Below are positions 20,292-23,818 of a stretch of DNA of 23,818 nt, one piece after another. Position 1 is the first letter of the stretch, and each line of letters starts with the position of its first letter. The notes beneath the pieces were generated by a model that ran no database searches, had not been told where the DNA came from, and saw nothing but the letters and a program-made list of their open reading frames with translations. The stretch is from a virus. Both the position numbers and the translations under genes were made by a program. The DNA lies in IMG/VR virus record IMGVR_UViG_3300009537_000179, positions 1-23,818 of that record. One strand, given 5' to 3'.

Positions 20292-21485
20292 ATGCCAAAG
20301 TCGATTGTGGACCGTCGCCCTTTTATTCAAAAGATTGACCAGCGGAGTCCACTGGCGAATGTGGTGGACCAGTTCTTTTGGGCTGAACCAAAGGGTCTGA
20401 ACCTCACCTCACGGTTGAGTCGAGTAGACATCAAGTTTGCTCGTGACATCAACAACGTGATGCTTGACGATGGGTCGCTGCGAAGTCGGTATGGAACGGT
20501 GATGTTTGACGCTGTCGATCAAGACATCATGGCGATCGTGGGTTTTGTGCCTCCTTCAGGTGTGGGATACCTTGTGAGGGCCACCCAAACCAAATTGCAG
20601 TTTTGGACTGGAACGGCATGGAATGATGTACCGCTGGCCGTCTTCACTGGTGGGCCAGACGACTACTTCTCTTTTACCAACTTTGGAACACAACTGCTTG
20701 TTGCTAATGGTGTGAACAAGCTCTTCTATTGGGACATCGAGACTGGACTGTCGGGATTCATTGCAGAGTCTGTACCGTCAAAACACGTAGCCACCTTTAA
20801 TGGTCGGGTGGTGCTATCGAATACTGTTGAGGGATCGTCAAAGCCGTATCAAATTCGATGGTCCGTTAAAAATAATTCGTTTGATTGGACGACAGACGGC
20901 AGTGGATTTGAGGACTTGTTTTCGGCTCCTGGCGGGATTGTTGACACGGTGCATGGTGTCTTTCCAATCACTGACGATACGGCGCTTATTGTACGAGAAG
21001 CAAGTGTTTGGCTTATGTCAATCACTGGAAACGTGCTGGCCCCACATAGGTTCACGCGAGCTTATGCAGAGATTGGCACGAAGGCACGACGATCAGCGAC
21101 AGCTATTCCTGGTGGCGTGATGATGGTGACGCGAGAGAATGTGGTAGCTCTTACGCAATCAGATATTCGCGTGGTGGGAGATCTTGTGCGATTGGATCTC
21201 ATTGAGAGCGTGACAGACTTCGATGCAGTAGTGGCCAAATATGACTTTGTACGTAATGAGTACCGAGTGGCTATTGGGTCTGTCGTGTGGCGATATAATC
21301 TGAGGGATGGTGGCTGGACGAGGGATACCTATCCATTTGTTATACGAGACATGACCAGAATGGACGTTGATCGATTTGCCCTGCCAATTGATTCGCTAGT
21401 TGGAGACATTGACGGTTTGGTGGGAACTATCGACGACTTGGTTGCGCCAGGCTCGATTGATGGATTCCTCTTTGTGGGGGCATGA
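20292..21485 (+). CDS. Nozzle/stabilisation-like tail protein (gp10-like)
   Basis: The 397-aa product matches phage stabilisation or tail-tube-B-like proteins that close the head behind the adaptor. Signs: a start with WAEPKGLNLTSRLSRVDIKF, repeated strand motifs of a beta propeller (YFSFTNFGTQLLVANGVNKL, IRWSVKNNSFDWTTDGSG, REASVWLMSITGNVL), the SVxWLMSITG strand before FTRAYAEIGT, and an end with IDSLVGDIDGLVGTIDDLV, which repeats at seven residues. The GAGG before ATG 20292 fixes the start over 20259, whose upstream part overlaps the previous gene. It follows adaptor and lysis genes as in P22-like gene orders. Confidence 0.75.
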   Translation: MPKSIVDRRPFIQKIDQRSPLANVVDQFFWAEPKGLNLTSRLSRVDIKFARDINNVMLDDGSLRSRYGTVMFDAVDQDIMAIVGFVPPSGVGYLVRATQTKLQFWTGTAWNDVPLAVFTGGPDDYFSFTNFGTQLLVANGVNKLFYWDIETGLSGFIAESVPSKHVATFNGRVVLSNTVEGSSKPYQIRWSVKNNSFDWTTDGSGFEDLFSAPGGIVDTVHGVFPITDDTALIVREASVWLMSITGNVLAPHRFTRAYAEIGTKARRSATAIPGGVMMVTRENVVALTQSDIRVVGDLVRLDLIESVTDFDAVVAKYDFVRNEYRVAIGSVVWRYNLRDGGWTRDTYPFVIRDMTRMDVDRFALPIDSLVGDIDGLVGTIDDLVAPGSIDGFLFVGA

Positions 21486-21877
21486 TGGCAAATACGATTA
21501 TTGCCTTGGAGACATCAGTAGCTACACAGGATGTCAATCTTGCTGGGGTAACAGTAGATGGCGCTATTGTTTTGGCAACGGCACTTCTTGCTGCTGGCAA
21601 TCCGTTGGACCGGACGAAGGTGATTGAAGTGCAATTGGAGTACGAGGCCGATGAACCACAAGCTCTTGCAATTGATCACTCGACAGATGGGGGACTCAAT
21701 TGGGATCCATACAGTAGCATCACAGTGGATGTGACGGAAGGACCAACCATTCTATCTATTCGAAAGACGTTGGTGGGACACAATCTCCAGTTGCGGTTGT
21801 CATCTGAGACCTTGGGCAGTTTGAGGGTGTTGGCCTTTGTGCCACGAGTAGTGCAAGAAGCAAAGGTGAAACCATGA
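21482..21877 (+). CDS. Small beta-rich tail protein
   Basis: The 131-aa product is mostly beta: TIIALETSVATQDVNLAGV, VIEVQLEYEADEPQALAID, SITVDVTEGPTILSIRKTL and a final LRVLAFVPRVVQEAKV. It overlaps the nozzle stop by four bases (the ATG pair at 21482 and 21485) and is followed by another four-base overlap, so the three tail genes are tightly coupled. Similar small proteins follow the stabilisation protein in other phages and may be tail-tip or fiber-base parts; that is a recollection of gene order, not of a known fold. No enzyme motif is seen. Confidence 0.6.
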   Translation: MMANTIIALETSVATQDVNLAGVTVDGAIVLATALLAAGNPLDRTKVIEVQLEYEADEPQALAIDHSTDGGLNWDPYSSITVDVTEGPTILSIRKTLVGHNLQLRLSSETLGSLRVLAFVPRVVQEAKVKP

Positions 21878-22173
21878 GAGTTGATCTCATTGTACGGGAC
21901 ATTAAAGTGGCTGTGGAGACCATTATTCGTGGCCTCGACAACCGCCTAACAGCGAGTGAGAACTTCGCGCCTGAGGGAGATGCAGGACAAGTGTTGACGA
22001 GTAATGGCTCGCGGATGCCACCTAGCTATCAGGATTCAGGGGCGGCAATCACATTTCCCAACAACCCATCTCAGTTTTTGAATGGATCAGGAGTGTGGGT
22101 GGTTCCGCCCACTTCAAGTGCAGGTGGTTTGACTCATCCTCAAGTTATGTCTCGTGTTAGTCTGAGGCTGTAA
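21874..22173 (+). CDS. Small fiber-tip-like tail protein
   Basis: The 99-aa product opens with [20 protein letters not shown], a helical start, then a low-complexity segment with [20 protein letters not shown] and [19 protein letters not shown]. The GQVLTSNG and FLNGSGVW strings are common at the ends of phage fiber modules (F-NGxG-W pattern). It overlaps its neighbours on both sides (ATGA before, TAATG after). It could be a chaperone-like cap or a short tail fiber fragment that joins with the collagen-like gene. The beginning resembles the anchor of 19715-20290 in having IRGL, but the match is too short to call. Confidence 0.55.
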   Translation: MRVDLIVRDIKVAVETIIRGLDNRLTASENFAPEGDAGQVLTSNGSRMPPSYQDSGAAITFPNNPSQFLNGSGVWVVPPTSSAGGLTHPQVMSRVSLRL

Positions 22174-23818
22174 TGATCCTTTTCGTTGACGTTGCCGAGA
22201 AATTACAGGTCCAAACTGGATCGGCATTGGACGTTGATGTGCACGTCTCGTGGATAGATCACACGACGACGACGTTGACACCAGGCGATACCAATACGCC
22301 AATCACGACGGCAACAACAACTGATGTGATGGCAGGGCCGGGAGCATCGACTCAGCGTCAGTTGAAGTTCCTCAATGTACGAAATACGGATGGGGCAGGA
22401 TCGTGCCCAGTGACGGTAATTCATGTGGGCCTAGTGGACACGGTGGAGTTGTTCAAATGTACGCTGGGGCCTGGCGAGGAGTTGACCTTTCTTGACGGGA
22501 TTGGATGGCAGGTCTTTGACAACCAAGGCAGCGTCAAGGCGGGATTCACTGGGCCTGTTGGGGCGACGGGTGGAACGGGCGAAGTGGGTCCTCCGGTGTT
22601 TCTTGTGGGAGAGCCAGGAGAGGATGGGTGGCCTGGACCTCCTGGAATAGATGGGCAAACTGGACCGCAAGGACCTCAGGGGATTCAAGGACCAGAGGGA
22701 CCACAAGGACTCATCGGACCTGAGGGGCCTGAGGGACTGGAAGGCGTACGTGGACCACCTGGCGCTCCAGGGATGGACGGGGCGACTGGTGCAACTGGCG
22801 CTCAAGGCGATCAGGGACCTGTCATCTATATCGAACCGGACCCTGGTGATGAGGGGCCGATGGGACCTCCTGGATTGGAAGGTCCGACTGGACCGATTGG
22901 GCCAACTGGTTCCACGGGACCAACAGGTGCTCAAGGTGTTCAAGGAGAAGCGGGACCGCCTGTATTTCTTGTGGGAGATGATGGTGAAGAGGGTCCAATA
23001 GGTCCGCCTGGCCCAAGTGGTACTCCAGGTCCTACGGGCGCGACAGGGGCTACCGGGGCAACTGGAGCGACAGGACCAGCGGTGTTCCTTGTTGGAGAAG
23101 AGGGGCCTGAAGGTCCTCCAGGTCCTCCTGGCCCACAAGGGATGACAGGAACTGACTGGGACCAGATTCTCGACGAACAAGTTGAACCTGCGTCACCGCC
23201 AGCAGACTCCATTCATCTGTATGCTACGGATGAGCATGGTCTGACTTTTGTGTGGTTTAAGGATTCAAGTGGATTCACCCAACGGGTGATGCGAGATAAC
23301 ATTCTTCTCGTTAGAAATACGTCAGGTGGGCCTCTTACTAAGTCCACTGTAGTAAGTATTACGGGAACGACAGGAGATGTGCCAGAGGTAGCAGAAGCAT
23401 TGGCAGACAATATCGACACACTCGCTGATGGATTTCTTGCAGAAGATATTGCTGATAACTCCTTTGGCCGAATGATGATAGTTGGAAAGATTGAAGATCT
23501 TAATACCACTGGGCTGTCTGAGGGGTCAAGACTGTATCTGTCACAATCGACTCCTGGCGCATTCACTGATCAGGTTCCTCCAAATACAAGTCTTTGGCGA
23601 CAGCGGATAGGGATTGTTATTCGAGAACACGGAACTCAGGGGTCAATCCTTGTGATTATTGGTTCAGGAGATCGTGACATTCGAGTGCCACAGGTTGTGT
23701 TGAGTATGGGAGATGAGATTGAAGGACCTGAAGGACCTATGGGGCCAATAGGACCTCCTGGGCCAGCAGGAACTGGTAGTGGTAGTGATGGTTATCCACC
23801 TCAACTTGGGTATGCGAG
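22173..23818 (+). CDS. Collagen-like tail fiber protein, 3' end missing
   Basis: At least 548 aa are encoded before the window ends in frame. Residues 1-120 form a beta-rich head-proximal part. From about 124 to 327 lies a Gly-X-Y collagen-like region with many GPP, GPQ and GAT triplets, interrupted four times by a VFLVG-type motif (near 22596, 22821, 22962, 23082). Then comes a globular domain (about 345-505) with [31 protein letters not shown] and [16 protein letters not shown], well known in phage fibers. Collagen-like triplets then resume (about 517-534) and the chain runs off. Phage collagen-like regions form rigid trimeric stalks. The start ATG overlaps the previous stop as TAATG. Confidence 0.8.
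   Translation, partial: MILFVDVAEKLQVQTGSALDVDVHVSWIDHTTTTLTPGDTNTPITTATTTDVMAGPGASTQRQLKFLNVRNTDGAGSCPVTVIHVGLVDTVELFKCTLGPGEELTFLDGIGWQVFDNQGSVKAGFTGPVGATGGTGEVGPPVFLVGEPGEDGWPGPPGIDGQTGPQGPQGIQGPEGPQGLIGPEGPEGLEGVRGPPGAPGMDGATGATGAQGDQGPVIYIEPDPGDEGPMGPPGLEGPTGPIGPTGSTGPTGAQGVQGEAGPPVFLVGDDGEEGPIGPPGPSGTPGPTGATGATGATGATGPAVFLVGEEGPEGPPGPPGPQGMTGTDWDQILDEQVEPASPPADSIHLYATDEHGLTFVWFKDSSGFTQRVMRDNILLVRNTSGGPLTKSTVVSITGTTGDVPEVAEALADNIDTLADGFLAEDIADNSFGRMMIVGKIEDLNTTGLSEGSRLYLSQSTPGAFTDQVPPNTSLWRQRIGIVIREHGTQGSILVIIGSGDRDIRVPQVVLSMGDEIEGPEGPMGPIGPPGPAGTGSGSDGYPPQLGYA
22590..23096 (+). repeat. Repeated VFLVG interruption motif in the collagen-like region
   Basis: Copies: [13 protein letters not shown] (22590 on), [13 protein letters not shown] (22818 on), [13 protein letters not shown] (22956 on) and [13 protein letters not shown] (23076 on). 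Each is a hydrophobic beta-like strand followed by an acidic turn, then GP or GPP triplets. The gaps between copies shrink: 75, 47 and 40 residues. Confidence 0.7.

Noticed and set aside
22431-23180. A 249-codon minus-strand open frame opposite the collagen-like region
   Set aside because: Low-complexity Ser/Arg repeats are the mirror of Gly-Pro triplets; there is no start signal.

Overview
The window is a piece of a tailed double-stranded DNA phage genome (Caudoviricetes), most likely short-tailed (podovirus-like). It holds a terminase, a P22-type portal, a scaffold candidate, a major capsid protein, a gp4-like adaptor and a nozzle/stabilisation-like protein. No tape-measure, tail-tube or baseplate gene was recognised, although the window ends inside a fiber gene. 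An M15 peptidase next to a spanin-like protein suggests a host with an outer membrane (inference). No integrase, tRNA, rRNA, CRISPR array or insertion sequence was seen. Shine-Dalgarno (SD) sites and sigma70-like promoters are bacterial in type. The host cannot be named from the sequence.

Layout. From 1 to about 1810, small leftward genes of mostly unknown function lie behind three promoters that share a TATCTT -10 box at 17-bp spacing. They end at the window edge in the start of a YNGWKNWETWNVALW-type protein. From about 1813 to 1962 a divergent intergenic region carries a 21-bp imperfect palindrome (operator candidate) and a rightward promoter. From 1963 to the right edge every gene runs rightward, tightly packed, with frequent ATGA, TGATG, TAATG, TAGTG and GTGA stop/start overlaps. 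This looks like one late transcription unit. The base skew follows transcription: the plus strand is C-rich on the left and G-rich on the right.

The late unit has these blocks. (a) Packaging, 1963-5558: terminase small-subunit candidate, a small basic overlapping ORF, a GT-A glycosyltransferase-like gene, terminase large subunit, a 49-aa conserved small protein and an HNH endonuclease. (b) Accessory and membrane, 5516-9578: a beta-rich structural protein, several small membrane proteins (holin candidates), a secreted six-cysteine protein, a small HTH protein and a fiber-like protein with a duplicated module and a lectin-like C-terminus. (c) Head, 9575-14417: portal, a coiled-coil protein overprinted on the portal tail, scaffold candidate, two small head proteins and the major capsid protein. 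(d) Virion surface and tail, 14420-18710: beta-rich proteins, two tandem lectin-like paralogues, a repeat protein with an 18-residue period plus a ten-residue cysteine ladder, and the adaptor. (e) Lysis, 18717-19696: M15 peptidase and Rz-like protein. (f) Tail end, 19715-23818: an anchor-plus-variable-domain protein, the nozzle protein, small tail proteins and an incomplete collagen-like fiber with a repeated VFLVG interruption motif.

The points most worth a second look are stacked coding: a two-helix hydrophobic ORF with its own SD inside the portal gene, exactly where portal codon use shifts, a coiled-coil gene overprinted on the portal glycine-rich tail, and a Lys/Pro-rich ORF overlapping the small terminase. 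Others are the divergent control region, an SD-sequestering hairpin before the best holin candidate, and the variety of repeat and lectin proteins that could bind sugars.
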